Source of the DNA: Terriglobia bacterium
Lineage (GTDB): Bacteria; Acidobacteriota; Terriglobia; Bryobacterales; Bryobacteraceae
Assembly (NCBI GenBank): GCA_003175985.1
Contig: PSRJ01000401.1
Coordinates: 1 to 54,430, forward strand
Reading direction: 5' to 3'
DNA: 54,430 nt
The translations under genes and the position numbers were made by a program. The notes below the pieces were generated by a model that had not been told where the DNA came from, searched no databases, and was given only the letters and a program-made list of their open reading frames with translations. Below are positions 27,005-40,600 of this stretch, one piece after another (the stretch's first letter is position 1; each line of letters begins with the position of its first letter).

Positions 27005-27916
27005 ATGCAGAAACCCAGTTACGATCCGGGCCTCACTCAAAAATTCGACCGGCCCCTGCGGCGCATCATCAATAAGGACGGCAGCTTCAATGTCCGGCGC
27101 GATGGGACCACATGGCGCGACTTCCATCCCTACCTGCACCTCATTAACATGCGCTGGGCGGCATTTCTGCTGACCCTGCTTGCCGGTTTTCTGGCGATCA
27201 ACAGCGTGTTCGCGGTGGCGTACTTCGAGTTGCCCGCCGGCCAATTGCAGGGCGTCGATGCCCCGGATGACATGCATCGTTTGTTCAATGCCTTCTTCTT
27301 CAGCTCCCACACCCTCACTACGGTCGGCTACGGCAATATCGCGCCGGCCGGAATGGCGGCGAATGCCATCGCCTCTTTCGAAGCCCTGCTCGGTGTATTG
27401 GGGTTTGCCGTGGCGACGGGCCTGCTGTTCGGCCGCGTTTCCAAGCCATCGGCCCGCATCGGCTTCAGCGAACAGATGCTGGTCAGTCCGTACCAGGACG
27501 GCACCAGCCTGCAATTCCGCGCCGTGAACCGCCGCGCCAATTCGATCATCGACCTGGAGGCCCGCGTCCTGCTGATGACCGTCGACAATCAGAACTCCGA
27601 ACAGCGCCGCTCTTACACGCCCCTCAAACTCGAGCGGGAGCGCGTCCTGTTCCTGCCGCTGACCTGGACCCTGGTGCATCCCATCGACGGCGAGAGTCCG
27701 CTTTTCGGCAAAAGCGACGAGGATCTGCGGCGCCTGCAGGCGGAAGTGCTCATCCTGATCAAAGGGCACGACGACACTTTCAATCAGACTGTGATCGCGC
27801 GCTATTCCTACCGCCACGACGAGATCCTTTGGGGCGCGCGTTTCGCCCCCGCCTTCTTCGTCGACGAACTCGGCGACCTGGTGCTGGAGTTGAAGAAGGT
27901 CGGAGAACTGGCGTGA
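27005..27916 (+). CDS. Inward-rectifier potassium channel (KirBac type)
   Basis: This 303-residue channel has the KirBac plan: a cytoplasmic N-terminus with the slide helix (WRDFHPYLHLINMRWAAF, about residues 37-54), an outer helix (about 53-75), the pore helix and selectivity filter T-T-V-G-Y-G (105-110), an inner helix (about 120-143), and a C-terminal immunoglobulin-like cytoplasmic domain (about 150-300; KPSARIGFSEQMLVSPYQDG, FRAVNRRANSIIDLEARV, LTWTLVHPIDGESPL). It conducts K+ inward, probably gated by lipids or ligands. It stands alone, divergent from the hpnB pair. Confidence 0.92.
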   Translation: MQKPSYDPGLTQKFDRPLRRIINKDGSFNVRRDGTTWRDFHPYLHLINMRWAAFLLTLLAGFLAINSVFAVAYFELPAGQLQGVDAPDDMHRLFNAFFFSSHTLTTVGYGNIAPAGMAANAIASFEALLGVLGFAVATGLLFGRVSKPSARIGFSEQMLVSPYQDGTSLQFRAVNRRANSIIDLEARVLLMTVDNQNSEQRRSYTPLKLERERVLFLPLTWTLVHPIDGESPLFGKSDEDLRRLQAEVLILIKGHDDTFNQTVIARYSYRHDEILWGARFAPAFFVDELGDLVLELKKVGELA

Positions 27917-28011
27917 ACGGAGCATCAGTTGGCGGAGCGTTCCGCGGTATATGCTTGTGGAAGCGGTATGCCGCGGCGTGAGAATGCGCGGATGCCGTCA
28001 GGAGGTGCTCG

Positions 28012-28989
28012 ATGCGATGGCGTATTTTCGCCATGTTCGCCTTGTCGGCAGTTGCCTTCGGCCAGGCCGCGAAGAAATGGACTCCGCCCCGGACTCCGGA
28101 CGGGCGCCCGAACCTCGAAGGGATCTGGACGAATGCGACGCTGACGCCATTCCAGCGGCCCCTGGAACTCGGCGCGAAGCAATTCTTCACCGAGGAGGAA
28201 GCGGCGGCGTTTGAGAGGCTGCGCATTCAGCAAACCGACGTGGATCGTCCCGAAGCCCGGAGACCCGGAGACACCGGCGCTTACAACAACGTCTGGTTCG
28301 ACCGCGGCAACCGCGTGGTCGAATCGCGGCGCACTTCGCTGATTGTGGATCCGCCGGATGGCAGGGTTCCTGCCATGACACCGGAAGCGCGGAGGAGGTA
28401 CGATGCATCGCGCGCCGAGCTGGCCCGCCGCCCCGCCGACGGTCCGGAAGACCGCCTGCTTACCGAGCGCTGCATCCTGTTCGGCGCCGCCGGCCCGCCC
28501 ATGCTGCCCGAGCCGTACAACAACAACTACCAGATCGTGCAGAGTCCCGGCTATGTGACTATCCTTGCCGAAATGAACCATGATGCCCGCGTTATTCCCG
28601 TGAACCCGAGGCCGCCCGTGGCGGCGCATATGCACCAGTGGAAGGGGGACTCGCACGGCCGCTGGGAGGGCGACACCCTGGTGGTGGACACCACTAATTT
28701 CACGTTTAACAACCAGAGCCGTTTCGGTGTCTCATACCTCGATGGGATGACCGATCAGAATCTGCACGTGGTAGAACGCTTCACGCGCACGGGTCCCGAC
28801 ACGATCCTATACCGCGCCACGGTGGAAGATCCGACGGTTTATACGAAACCGTGGACCGTGGAGATCCCCATGACGAGGCGGCAGGAGCCGCTGTTCGAGT
28901 ATGCCTGCAACGAGGGAAACTACGGCATGTTCGGGATCCTCTCAGGGGCGCGGGCTGAAGAAAAGAAAGCCGCAACCGGCGGCCGATAA
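28012..28989 (+). CDS. Secreted protein of a family common in Acidobacteriota, function unknown
   Basis: This 325-residue protein has a signal peptide (MRWRIFAMFALSAVAFG) and the start WTPPRTPDGRPNLEGIWTNA typical of a large Acidobacteriota paralogue family. Other marked stretches are LTERCILFGAAGPPMLPEPY, NNNYQIVQSPGYVTILAEMN, MHQWKGDSHGRWEGDTLVVD and TDQNLHVVERFTR. Several His residues and the Trp-rich central block suggest a beta-rich binding protein. An excellent ribosome site (AGGAGGTGCTCG) fixes the start at 28012. Single gene, flanked by the Kir channel upstream and a decayed binding-protein tail downstream. No function can be stated. Confidence 0.75.
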   Translation: MRWRIFAMFALSAVAFGQAAKKWTPPRTPDGRPNLEGIWTNATLTPFQRPLELGAKQFFTEEEAAAFERLRIQQTDVDRPEARRPGDTGAYNNVWFDRGNRVVESRRTSLIVDPPDGRVPAMTPEARRRYDASRAELARRPADGPEDRLLTERCILFGAAGPPMLPEPYNNNYQIVQSPGYVTILAEMNHDARVIPVNPRPPVAAHMHQWKGDSHGRWEGDTLVVDTTNFTFNNQSRFGVSYLDGMTDQNLHVVERFTRTGPDTILYRATVEDPTVYTKPWTVEIPMTRRQEPLFEYACNEGNYGMFGILSGARAEEKKAATGGR

Positions 28990-29040
28990 CCTCACAGGAT
29001 TAAAGTCTCCGAAAAACCTGCCAATATCCATTGGTAACGG

Positions 29041-29174
29041 GTGACTCATTGCGGGCTGCGGAGTGCAGCCGCCGATTCGGAAGTCGTCGGTTATGTGGCG
29101 AAAACCAAAGGGCTGTCGGCTACGTGAGTTCCGCTGCGGTCGCCGAGGGTGTGAAGGTGCTGGAGGTGAAATAG
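29041..29174 (+). pseudogene. C-terminal remnant of a phosphate-type substrate-binding protein
   Basis: The plus strand encodes SAADSEVVGYVAKTKG in one frame and, after a shift at about 29120, GYVSSAAVAEGVKVLEVK followed by TAG (29172-29174). Together these resemble the C-terminus of periplasmic phosphate-binding (PstS-like, PBP_like_2) proteins, where EVVxYVxxTxGAIGYVS and GVKVLxVK are typical. No start codon or N-terminal part is present; an in-frame stop precedes the segment. The identification is by motif memory and needs a search. Confidence 0.45.
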
Positions 29175-29183
29175 GCCGCGCAA

Positions 29184-29732
29184 TTATTTGCGCGTGAACT
29201 GCCACTCATCGATGTAGCTCCAGGAGCCGTCCGGGCCGAGTTCCTCATTGACGAAGGCGAACGCATCGCCGCTCTGTCGGGTCCACGTCATGCGCCATTG
29301 GCAATCGATCCCGAGCATCGTCATCAACCCGGCGAACACGATCCGATCGTTCGCCCAGCCCTGCGGCGAGCGCAACATGCCGTAGGAACCTTGTGTCAGC
29401 ACATAGATCCATTGGCGGCTGAACGGATCGAAGGTGATCTGGCGGATCTCTTTGCCACCCGGCGCGATGGCGCAGATCCAGCTATTGTTCTCGCAAATCC
29501 CGAAGCGGGATGACCCGGTATCGGTGTACGGCGGATTGCACTGGGTTGCGGGGACGCGGTTTTCATAATTCCAATCGCCCACAATCCAGCGGAATTTCTC
29601 TATCTCCGCCGCGCGGAGGGCGGGGAGGTGTGCCACCGCCTCCGGGCGAAACACGCCGACTTGCCGCGCCGGATCCGCCTTGGATGGTCCCATCGTCATG
29701 ACTCCGCTGGAAAACAACTGTTCAATCAACAT
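29184..29732 (-). CDS. Conserved hypothetical protein, lipocalin/DUF1579-like in style
   Basis: This 182-residue protein lacks a signal peptide. Its middle and C-terminal part reads like a small beta-barrel: FRWIVGDWNYENRVPATQ, FGICENNSWICAIAPGGKEI, ITFDPFSRQWIYVLTQGSYG, WRMTWTRQSGDAFAFVNEEL and WSYIDEWQFTRK. The alternating Trp/aromatic strands resemble DUF1579-type or lipocalin-like proteins that begin with a 'GxW' motif, but I cannot assign a family. The ATG at 29732 has GCAGGAGCGAGCC upstream. It is divergent from carA, 56 nt away. Confidence 0.6.
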   Translation of the reverse strand: MLIEQLFSSGVMTMGPSKADPARQVGVFRPEAVAHLPALRAAEIEKFRWIVGDWNYENRVPATQCNPPYTDTGSSRFGICENNSWICAIAPGGKEIRQITFDPFSRQWIYVLTQGSYGMLRSPQGWANDRIVFAGLMTMLGIDCQWRMTWTRQSGDAFAFVNEELGPDGSWSYIDEWQFTRK

Positions 29733-29788
29733 GGCTCGCTCCTGCTAGAATAAGACTTACCCACACTCCCAGGGAGGAACAGCCTAAC

Positions 29789-30909
29789 TTGAATTCTGCC
29801 ATCCTCGCCTTGGAAGACGGCACGGTCTTCGAAGGCAAGAGTTTTGGTGCGCCCGCGGAGCGGGCCGGCGAAGTCGTTTTCAATACGGCCCTCACCGGCT
29901 ACCAGGAAGTTTTCACCGATCCTTCGTACTCGGGCCAGATTGTCATCCTCACCAATCCACAAATCGGCAATTACGGGACGTCGTCGGAAGATAACGAAGC
30001 GACCCGCCCTTATATCGAAGGTTTGGCCGTGCGCGAGTTCTCGCCGATCGCGAGCAATTGGCGCTCCGATACCGGAGCTAATGTATTTCTTCAGAAGCAT
30101 GGCATACCGGTCATTTCGGATTTGGATACCCGCGGGCTCGTCCGTCACCTGCGCACGCGCGGTGTAATGCGGGGCGTGCTTTCCGCCGTAGAAAGCCAGG
30201 CCGGGAAACTGGTGGAAAGAGCGCGCGCCATCCCAGCCATGGCGGGTCTCGACCTTGCAAGCCGCGTCACCACGGCCGAACCATACACGTGGACGAAACC
30301 TGCCGAGGCCTGTTCCCCCTCCGAGATCGTGGCAGCCCCAGCGGAACCCCGCTTCCACGTGGTGGCATACGACTATGGCATCAAGCGAAACATTCTGCGC
30401 CGCCTGGTGCAGACGGGCTGCCGCGTTACGGTAGTGCCCGCGCTCACCTCGGCCGAGGATGTCCTGGCACTCCAACCCGACGGTATCTTTCTATCCAACG
30501 GTCCCGGCGATCCGGAGCCCCTGCAGACCGAAGTCGCCAACATTCGAAAGCTCATCGGCAAGAAACCGGTCTTCGGCATCTGTCTCGGCCACCAGTTGCT
30601 CGGTCTCGCCTTCGGGGGCCGGACGTACAAGTTGAAGTTTGGCCACCGGGGCGCCAATCACCCTGTGCGCAACGAGTTGACGCGGCGCGTCGAGATCACC
30701 TCGCACAATCACGGGTTCGCCGTGGATCCCGGCTCGCTGAACCTCAACGAAGTGGAAATCACGCATATGAACCTGAACGACGAAACGCTCGAGGGTTTCC
30801 GGCACCGCAACTACCCGGTGTTCTGTGTGCAGTACCACCCCGAAGCGGCGCCCGGACCGCACGATTCGCATTATCTATTTGACGATTTCGTAAACCTGAT
30901 GGCACGCTA

Positions 30910-30910
<1 letters not shown>
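29789..30910 (+). CDS. carA: Carbamoyl-phosphate synthase, small (glutaminase) subunit
   Basis: CarA hydrolyses glutamine and passes ammonia to CarB for carbamoyl phosphate, the precursor of arginine and pyrimidines; it acts in the cytoplasm. The 373-residue protein has the CarA N-terminal domain ([35 protein letters not shown]) and a class I amidotransferase domain with nucleophile C265 ([16 protein letters not shown]) and H350/E352 ([10 protein letters not shown]). The start is TTG at 29789, with GGGAGGA about 12 nt upstream; the first residues [11 protein letters not shown] fit the family. Its TAA overlaps the ATG of carB (TAATG), so translation is coupled. Confidence 0.96.
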
Positions 30911-34125
<3,215 letters not shown>

Positions 34126-34160
34126 GCACGGCGGACTAAAAACGCAACCCTCGCTAACAG

Positions 34161-34227
34161 AAGACGGCGGCTGGAGTCTAACAGTCAGTAAATTTTGAAG
34201 GAACAATTCCTTTCAAAACGCCGTCTT
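34161..34227. other. Nested stem-loop structure downstream of carB
   Basis: AAGACGGCG (34161-34169) pairs with CGCCGTCTT (34219-34227), and inside this TTTTGAAGGAA (34193-34203) pairs with TTCCTTTCAAAA (34207-34218) apart from one bulged base. The inner stem abuts the outer 3' arm. It could end the carAB transcript or fold in the 5' leader of the TPR gene that starts at 34332. There is no U-tract after the outer arm. Confidence 0.5.
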
Positions 34228-34331
34228 AATCGGCGACTGAGTCCAATTCGGTAATTTCGAGCAGGCTGGGTAGCTCCCCAATCCGGGACGGGGAATTTTT
34301 GCGCCTGCCGCGCTAACAAACGGAGAGTCAG

Positions 34332-35258
34332 ATGAAGCTGGTATGCGTAACGCTATTCGTGTGCGTGCTCGCCTCGGCGGAACAGCTCTTTCAAATCGAA
34401 GGCGAGGTCGTATCCACCGAAGGGAATTTGCCGGGCATTTTCAGGGCGCAACTGGAGGCTCAAAGTGGGGCGGGAATTCTCAGAACGCCGGTGACTCCCG
34501 ACGGCCACTTCCACTTTCTTGCTATCCCTACGGGCAATTACACGCTGCGTATCCTGGATAGTGCCGACAGAGAATTAGCGGAGCAGGGTGTGAGTGTCTA
34601 CGATCAGAGCCAGCGTGTCACTGTTTCGTTGCGGGAGTCCGGTTCGCCGCGCATTCACCAATCGGAAAACACGGTGACGGTTGCCGAGCTGAAGCACAAG
34701 CCGAACAAGCGTGCGAAGAGGGCGGCGGAAGACTCAGAGAAATTTGCCGCCCAGGGCGATCACCAGCGGGCCGCCGCCGCCCTGGAAAAAGCCATCGGGC
34801 TCGATCCGTTGTTCGTCTGGGCGCACGGCAATTTGGGCGCGGAGTATCTTCTGCTGCACCGGTTCACGGAGGCCGCCGCGGAATTACAGCGAGCCGCCAC
34901 ACTCGATCCGGCGGCCGCGTGGCTCCAGGCGAACCTCGCGATCGCGTTGTTCCAATCGGGGAATCCCGACCAGGCAGAGGAATCGGCGCGGCGGGCAGTG
35001 GCGCTCGACAGCCGGAACGCAAAGTCTCGTTATACCCTGGGATGGATTCTGCTGCGGCGCCCGGGCCGAGCGGCCGAGGGGGTGCGTGAGCTCGAGCGCG
35101 CCACTAGCGATTTTCCGCAAGCGCACTTTACGCTCGCGGATTACTACCGCGCGGTTGGCGATACGGCGCATGCAAAACGTGAGCTGGAATCCTTCTTATC
35201 CAGCGGCGCCGCCGCGAACCGCACGGAAATCGAAGGATGGATTGCGGCATTGCGATAA
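34332..35258 (+). CDS. Exported TPR protein with N-terminal carboxypeptidase-regulatory-like domain
   Basis: This 308-residue protein has a short signal peptide (MKLVCVTLFVCVLASAEQ), a beta-sandwich resembling the carboxypeptidase-regulatory domain (about residues 20-102; VTPDGHFHFLAIPTGNYTLRI) and three to four tetratricopeptide repeats (about 130-290; AAALEKAIGLDPLFVWAHGN, AAELQRAATLDPAAAWLQAN, AEESARRAVALDSRNAKSRY). TPRs bind other proteins, so it is a probable periplasmic scaffold. GGAGAGTCAG lies just upstream of the ATG. It is a single gene between carB and the phosphoglucomutase gene. Confidence 0.78.
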   Translation: MKLVCVTLFVCVLASAEQLFQIEGEVVSTEGNLPGIFRAQLEAQSGAGILRTPVTPDGHFHFLAIPTGNYTLRILDSADRELAEQGVSVYDQSQRVTVSLRESGSPRIHQSENTVTVAELKHKPNKRAKRAAEDSEKFAAQGDHQRAAAALEKAIGLDPLFVWAHGNLGAEYLLLHRFTEAAAELQRAATLDPAAAWLQANLAIALFQSGNPDQAEESARRAVALDSRNAKSRYTLGWILLRRPGRAAEGVRELERATSDFPQAHFTLADYYRAVGDTAHAKRELESFLSSGAAANRTEIEGWIAALR

Positions 35259-35310
35259 AAGGGGGTACGCCTGATTCGAGTCCCCGGCGCCTTGCGGTAA
35301 CGTAGTCTGC

Positions 35311-36942
35311 ATGGGACTTCACCCGCTCGCGGGCCAGGCGCCTTCCGCTCGAATGCTGGCGGATGTGCCCCGGCTGGTCACTTCTTTCTATACCGAAAAA
35401 CCGGATGTTTCAGTTGCCGCGCAGAAAGTGACCTTTGGTACCTCCGGGCATCGGGGATCTTCGCTGACACACTCGTTTAACGAAGATCACATCCTTGCCA
35501 TTACACAGGCGATCTGTGAATACCGCGGCGCGAATGACACGAAGGGCCCGCTATTCATCGGGAAAGACACTCATGCTCTTTCGGAGCCGGCATTTTCCAG
35601 CGCCCTCGAAGTGCTGGCCGCTAACGGCGTGGATGTTCTGGTCGACTGCGATTTGGGATACACGCCCACCCCCGCGCTGTCTCACGCCATTCTTACTTAC
35701 AATCGGGGCCGGCAGAGCGGACTTGCCGACGGAATCGTAATCACACCGTCACACAATCCACCGGAGGATGGAGGGTTCAAATACAATCCGCCGAGCGGCG
35801 GCCCGGCCGATACCGGCGCGACGCGGTGGATTCAGGACCGCGCCAACGAGATTCTGGCAGGCGGTCTGCGGGAGGCGCGCCGCTGCCCGTTCGCCAGGGC
35901 CCTGGCCGGCGCGCACCGGCACGATTACATCAGCGAGTATGTTGGCGATCTGGCTGCGGTGATCGATCTGGACGCCGTTCGCGCAGCGGGCCTCCGCCTG
36001 TGCGCCGACCCGTTAGGCGGAGCCGGCGTCGCGTACTGGCCGCGGATTGCGGAACGCTACGGGCTTTCGCTGACCGTGGCCCATGAGCATGTGGACCCCA
36101 CGTTCCGCTTCATGTCGGTGGACTGGGACGGCAAGATTCGCATGGATTGTTCGTCTCCATACGCGATGGCGGGTCTCATTGCGCTGAAGGACAAGTTCGA
36201 TGTGTCGTTCGCATGCGACACCGATCACGACCGCCACGGTGTGGTGACTCGTAGCGCGGGCCTGCTCAACCCGAATCACTACCTGGCGGCCGCGATCTCG
36301 TACCTGTTTGCCAATCGCCGCGGTTGGCGGGGCGAAGCGGGCGTGGGAAAGACAATGGTTTCGAGCAGCATGATCGATCGCGTAGCGGTAATGCTGGGGC
36401 GCCGGCTGGTGGAAGTGCCGGTGGGCTTCAAGTGGTTTGTCGAGGGCCTGCTCGATGGGTCGCTGGGTTTCGGCGGCGAAGAGAGCGCGGGAGCCTCGCT
36501 GCTGCGGAAAGACGGCACCGTCTGGACGACCGATAAGGACGGCCTCATTCTGGGGCTGCTGGCGGCGGAGATGCTGGCGCGCACGGGCAAAGATCCCGGC
36601 GAGATCTATGCGGGCTTGACGGAGCAATTCGGCGCCCCCGTTTACGAACGCATCGACGCGCCGGCCACGCCTGCGCAGAAGGCCTCGCTGCTGAAACTCT
36701 CGCCCGAACAGGTTCAGGAGCACGAGCTCGCCGGCGACCCGATTCAGGCGATGCTCACCAATGCGCCGAATGGCGCTCCCCTCGGCGGATTGAAGGTGGT
36801 GACCGCGCGCGGGTGGTTTGCCGCGCGTCCCTCAGGCACCGAGAGCGTCTACAAAATCTACGCCGAGAGCTTCGCCGGCCCGGAGCACCTGCGCCGCATT
36901 CAGCAGGAAGCGCAATCCATAATCAGCCGTGTGGCGGTTTAG
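35311..36942 (+). CDS. pgm: Phosphoglucomutase, alpha-D-glucose phosphate-specific
   Basis: This cytoplasmic enzyme converts glucose 1-phosphate and glucose 6-phosphate, linking glycogen and cell-wall sugar synthesis to glycolysis. The 543-residue protein fits the bacterial Pgm family (about 545 residues): [20 protein letters not shown] (about 39-58), the phosphoserine loop T-P-S147-H-N-P-P, the metal loop D303-T-D305-H-D307-R, the sugar-binding loop [15 protein letters not shown] and the C-terminal phosphate-binding motif RPSGTES. The ATG at 35311 has no strong ribosome site, but the family N-terminus ([20 protein letters not shown]) begins right after it. Confidence 0.95.
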   Translation: MGLHPLAGQAPSARMLADVPRLVTSFYTEKPDVSVAAQKVTFGTSGHRGSSLTHSFNEDHILAITQAICEYRGANDTKGPLFIGKDTHALSEPAFSSALEVLAANGVDVLVDCDLGYTPTPALSHAILTYNRGRQSGLADGIVITPSHNPPEDGGFKYNPPSGGPADTGATRWIQDRANEILAGGLREARRCPFARALAGAHRHDYISEYVGDLAAVIDLDAVRAAGLRLCADPLGGAGVAYWPRIAERYGLSLTVAHEHVDPTFRFMSVDWDGKIRMDCSSPYAMAGLIALKDKFDVSFACDTDHDRHGVVTRSAGLLNPNHYLAAAISYLFANRRGWRGEAGVGKTMVSSSMIDRVAVMLGRRLVEVPVGFKWFVEGLLDGSLGFGGEESAGASLLRKDGTVWTTDKDGLILGLLAAEMLARTGKDPGEIYAGLTEQFGAPVYERIDAPATPAQKASLLKLSPEQVQEHELAGDPIQAMLTNAPNGAPLGGLKVVTARGWFAARPSGTESVYKIYAESFAGPEHLRRIQQEAQSIISRVAV

Positions 36943-36987
36943 GATCTGTGGGTAGCGACGTTGCCGCGTGTCGGCCCTAGACCGAGT

Positions 36988-36996
36988 TGCTATACT
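36988..36996 (+). promoter_or_regulatory. Probable extended -10 promoter of efp
   Basis: TGCTATACT is an extended -10 element (TG, one base, TATACT) 34 nt before the efp start codon at 37030. No good -35 hexamer lies at 17 nt, which is usual for extended -10 promoters. Transcription would start near 37003. Confidence 0.45.
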
Positions 36997-37029
36997 GATT
37001 TTTCAAGTTCAAATTCAGTAAGGAGCTTC

Positions 37030-37587
37030 ATGATTTCGGCAACACAGATGCGTCCGGGCATGGTAATCATCTTCAACAAAGAGCTGCATTCCGTGTTCAG
37101 CGTGACGCACCGCACTCCAGGCAATCTGCGCGGGTTCGTCCAAGCCAAGATGCGGAATCTGCGCAGCGGTTCCATGTTCGAGCACCGCTTCTCGTCCGAA
37201 GACCGGGTGGAGAAGGCCAACCTGGAGGAGCACGAGATGGAGTATCTCTACGACGATGGCGAATACTACTATTTCATGAACATCGAGACCTTCGAGCAGA
37301 TGCACTTGACCAAGGAAATTCTGGGCGATGCGCCGCATTACCTGGTGCCCCAATTGAAGGTCACCATCGAGTTCTACGAAGGCAAACCGATCAGCGTGGA
37401 ATTGCCCGCAACGGTGGACCTGACGGTGGTGGAAACGGAGCCGGGCTTGAAGGGTGCTTCGGTATCGAACGTCACCAAGCCGGCGAAGCTCGAAACAGGC
37501 CTCGTCGTGCAGGTACCCCCGTTCATCACCGAAGGTGAGAAGATTCGCGTGAACACGGCGGAAGGAACTTACCAGGAACGGGCGTAG
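37030..37587 (+). CDS. efp: Elongation factor P with Asn at the modification tip
   Basis: EF-P relieves ribosome stalling at proline stretches. The 185-residue protein has the three-domain EF-P plan: an N-terminal KOW-like domain ([20 protein letters not shown]), a first OB domain ([20 protein letters not shown]) and a second OB domain ([37 protein letters not shown]). The ATG at 37030 has GTAAGGAG 5 nt upstream. In the loop between beta strands, the tip is T-P-G-N32-L-R34-G, so the residue equal to E. coli Lys34 is Asn. Neither EpmA-type lysylation nor EarP-type rhamnosylation at that spot is possible unless Arg34 is used. Confidence 0.95.
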   Translation: MISATQMRPGMVIIFNKELHSVFSVTHRTPGNLRGFVQAKMRNLRSGSMFEHRFSSEDRVEKANLEEHEMEYLYDDGEYYYFMNIETFEQMHLTKEILGDAPHYLVPQLKVTIEFYEGKPISVELPATVDLTVVETEPGLKGASVSNVTKPAKLETGLVVQVPPFITEGEKIRVNTAEGTYQERA

Positions 37588-37630
37588 CTATCGCCGGATT
37601 CCTCGCTGTGCAATAGCAGATCGCCGAATA

Positions 37631-40600
37631 TCAGAAGAGTAGCTTCAGGCTGAACTGCAGCTCTCGCATGTCGATTCCTGCTCGTGTGCTCCTGATCGTG
37701 CCGAAGGCGCCAGAACCGGGGACCGGGATCCCCGAGGAGTTCAGCACGCTATTGGACAGAGTGGTATTCGGGTCGCCGAAATTCGGATGATTGAGGACAT
37801 TGAAGGCCTCAAACCGGAACTGCAGGCTCTTGCGCTCGGTAAATTTGAAGTTCTTCAAGGTCGAAAAATCCACATCGAAGATGCCGGGGCCGATCAGCGG
37901 GTTGCGGCTGAGATTCCCGTAAGTGCCCAGGGGCTGCAACGCCACGGCCTGGATATTGAACCATTTCCCCGTGCTGCGCTGGTCCGCATCCAGACTGAGA
38001 GATGTCCCAGGCACACCGTTTGGACGATCGTAGCCGTGGCCGGTATTGGATCGATCAGCGCCGGCAGCGATGTTCAGCGGAAAACCGGTCGAGACTGTAA
38101 AGATGGAGCTCAGTTGCCAGTTTCCCAGAATTCCCCGGGCAACAGAGTTATTGAGGTGCCTGCGCCCCTCGCCGAACGGCAGACTGTAGAGTACCGAGCT
38201 GACAAAGCGATGGCGTGTGTCAAAGATCGACAAGCCGCGCTCGCAGCTCACGCACGTACCATCCTGCGGCTTGAGCTGATCGGTGCCGAGGACGCGGATG
38301 CCGCTGCCGTCATCGATGGATTTTGAAAACGTGTAGCCGCTCAAAAAAGTGAGGCCGCCAGACATCCGGCGTGTCACTTTGGCGGAGAGGGCATGGTAGT
38401 TCGAGTTAACAACGCCGGCCATATATTGGATATTTCCGAACTCCGGAGCCGGTGAACGCGAAGTTACCGAGCCAGTGGGAGCCGGAGCGGGCAGGTTGTA
38501 ACTGATCAGGCGTTCGAGGCGGTGGCCCTGGGTGCCAAGATAGCCGATTTCGACAACCATGTTGGCGGCTAACTGGCGTTGGATATTCAGCTCGTATTGT
38601 TCACTGTAAGGCGTGCGGCGGCGCGGATCGTTCGCCAGCCCTTGCGGCGCCGTGACGCAGACGAACGGCGGGACGGCGACTCCGCAGACGTTTGCGCTGC
38701 CGCCCGTGAACGGGCTCTCGAACGTGAGATTGTGAGTCTGGATGTTGGCTGTGCTGGTAATGCGGCCCTGAATATTGCGGCTCATATCGAACCGCGGGTT
38801 ACCGGTGTCCTGCACATAGAAAATGCCGGCGCCCGCGCGTATGGTCAACTTCGGCGTCGGACTCCATGCGATGCCGAGGCGCGGGGCGAAGTTCAGGTAG
38901 TCCGTCTGAACGAGCCTGTCCCCCAGACGGCCGTCCCGAGTGACGCAAATCGCCGGATCGAAGCGAGTCAGCGTGTTCTCATAGAAATCGCCGCTCCCTA
39001 CACGAACGTAACAGGGATGCAGGTTCGGCTGGCTGCCGAATCCCGCGGGGAACCAAATGTTCATCAAGCTGCCGCCCTTGTCGGTCCACGGAGGCGTCAA
39101 CTCGTACCGCAAACCGTAGTCGATGGTGAGGTTGGGCTTCACCTTCCAGGTGTCGGCAACAAAATAGGCCTGGCTGGTGGCGCGGAACTGGCTGATGGCC
39201 AGGCTGCCCGCATCCTGGGTCCTGGTCACGAGGCCGAGCATGTAATCCGCAAAGCCGTAGCCGCTCGCCGGATTGTCGATCGTCAAAACTCCGCGAGCGT
39301 TCTGATTCCCGGTTTGGTTGAAACGGTCGCGGCGGATTTCAATGCCCATCTTGATCGAGTGAGTTCCGCGCGTCCACGAAAGATTGTCGATCCACTGGAA
39401 GGTGTGGTCATAGACTACAAAGGGACCGTTCACATCGTCGCCAAAGCCGCTAAAACCGAGAATGGTCAGGCCCGGCGTGCCCCAGGCCACGGGCGCGGGA
39501 TCGATGAGTCCAATCCCAAACTCCTTTATAGGGTCGCGCTTGAACTGCAGCTCATTGGCGTAGTCATTGTAAAAACCGCTGTAGCCGAAGCGGAATTCAT
39601 TCACCAGATTTGGCGCGAGTATGCGCGTGTTGCCCAGCATCGCCTGCTTGACGGTCACCGCGAGCGTATGGCCGTTCAGATAGAGCGCGGGCTGGACCTG
39701 GCTGTCGTCCTGCCAGCTATACCGGCCGAACCAGCTTGATTTGGAGCTCTCCACGAAATCGATTCGTTGAGTGAACTGATCCTTGTCGGTTTTGTTGTTC
39801 TGCAGCGATAGGTAGTTGTTCGAAAGACCCGCACCGGAAATGTTCGGCGTTGGATAGAACTCGAGCAATCCCAAGGCAGCGCGATCAAAGCGTGCCGCAG
39901 GAATCATGTTTCCGGGAAAGGGCTGATTGTTCAGCGGGTCGATGACCCTGGTATTCGGCAGAACCTGCGAGAAATCGCCATTGCGCATCGCAACCGGGGG
40001 TGTGCTGTAAAGCACCTGCGTCTGATTGCGTAACCGGAAGCCTTCGTAGTTGGACAGGAAGAAGACGCGATTCTTCCCCTTGAAAAGCTTCGGAATCTGG
40101 ACCGGGCCGCCCAGGGTGAAGCCGTACTGATTCCACTTGAAAGGCGCCGAAACAGGCACGCGGGTGGTAAAGCCGAAGGGCCGGGCATCGAGATCGTTGT
40201 TACGGATGAAGTCAAACAGCGTACCGTGATATTCGTTGGTTCCGCTCTTGGTGGAGACGTTAACCTGCGTAGCTTCGTGTCCGAACTCGGCGGAGTAAAC
40301 GCCGGTTTGCACTTTGAACTCCTGCAAGGCGTCCACGGAAGGAAGGAAGGCGTAGGTGTTGAAATCGACGTCGGTGTTCGCGACGCCATCCAGCGTGTAG
40401 TAGTTGAACTCACGGCGCATGCCTGCGACCGAGAAATTCTGGGAGGCGCGATCGCCACCCTGGCGGCTGGTGGCCGCGCCGCCGTCCGCGAAGGTGGCGT
40501 TGACGTTCGGGCTCAACCCAACGAGCTGTAGGAAATTGCGGCCATTGAGCGGGAGTTCCACGATACTCCTGTTTTCAATTACCGTGCCTACCGTTGCGTT

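Noticed and set aside
28942-29205. 87-codon minus-strand frame.
   Set aside because: It overlaps the end of a convincing plus-strand gene and the binding-protein remnant, and has no ribosome site.
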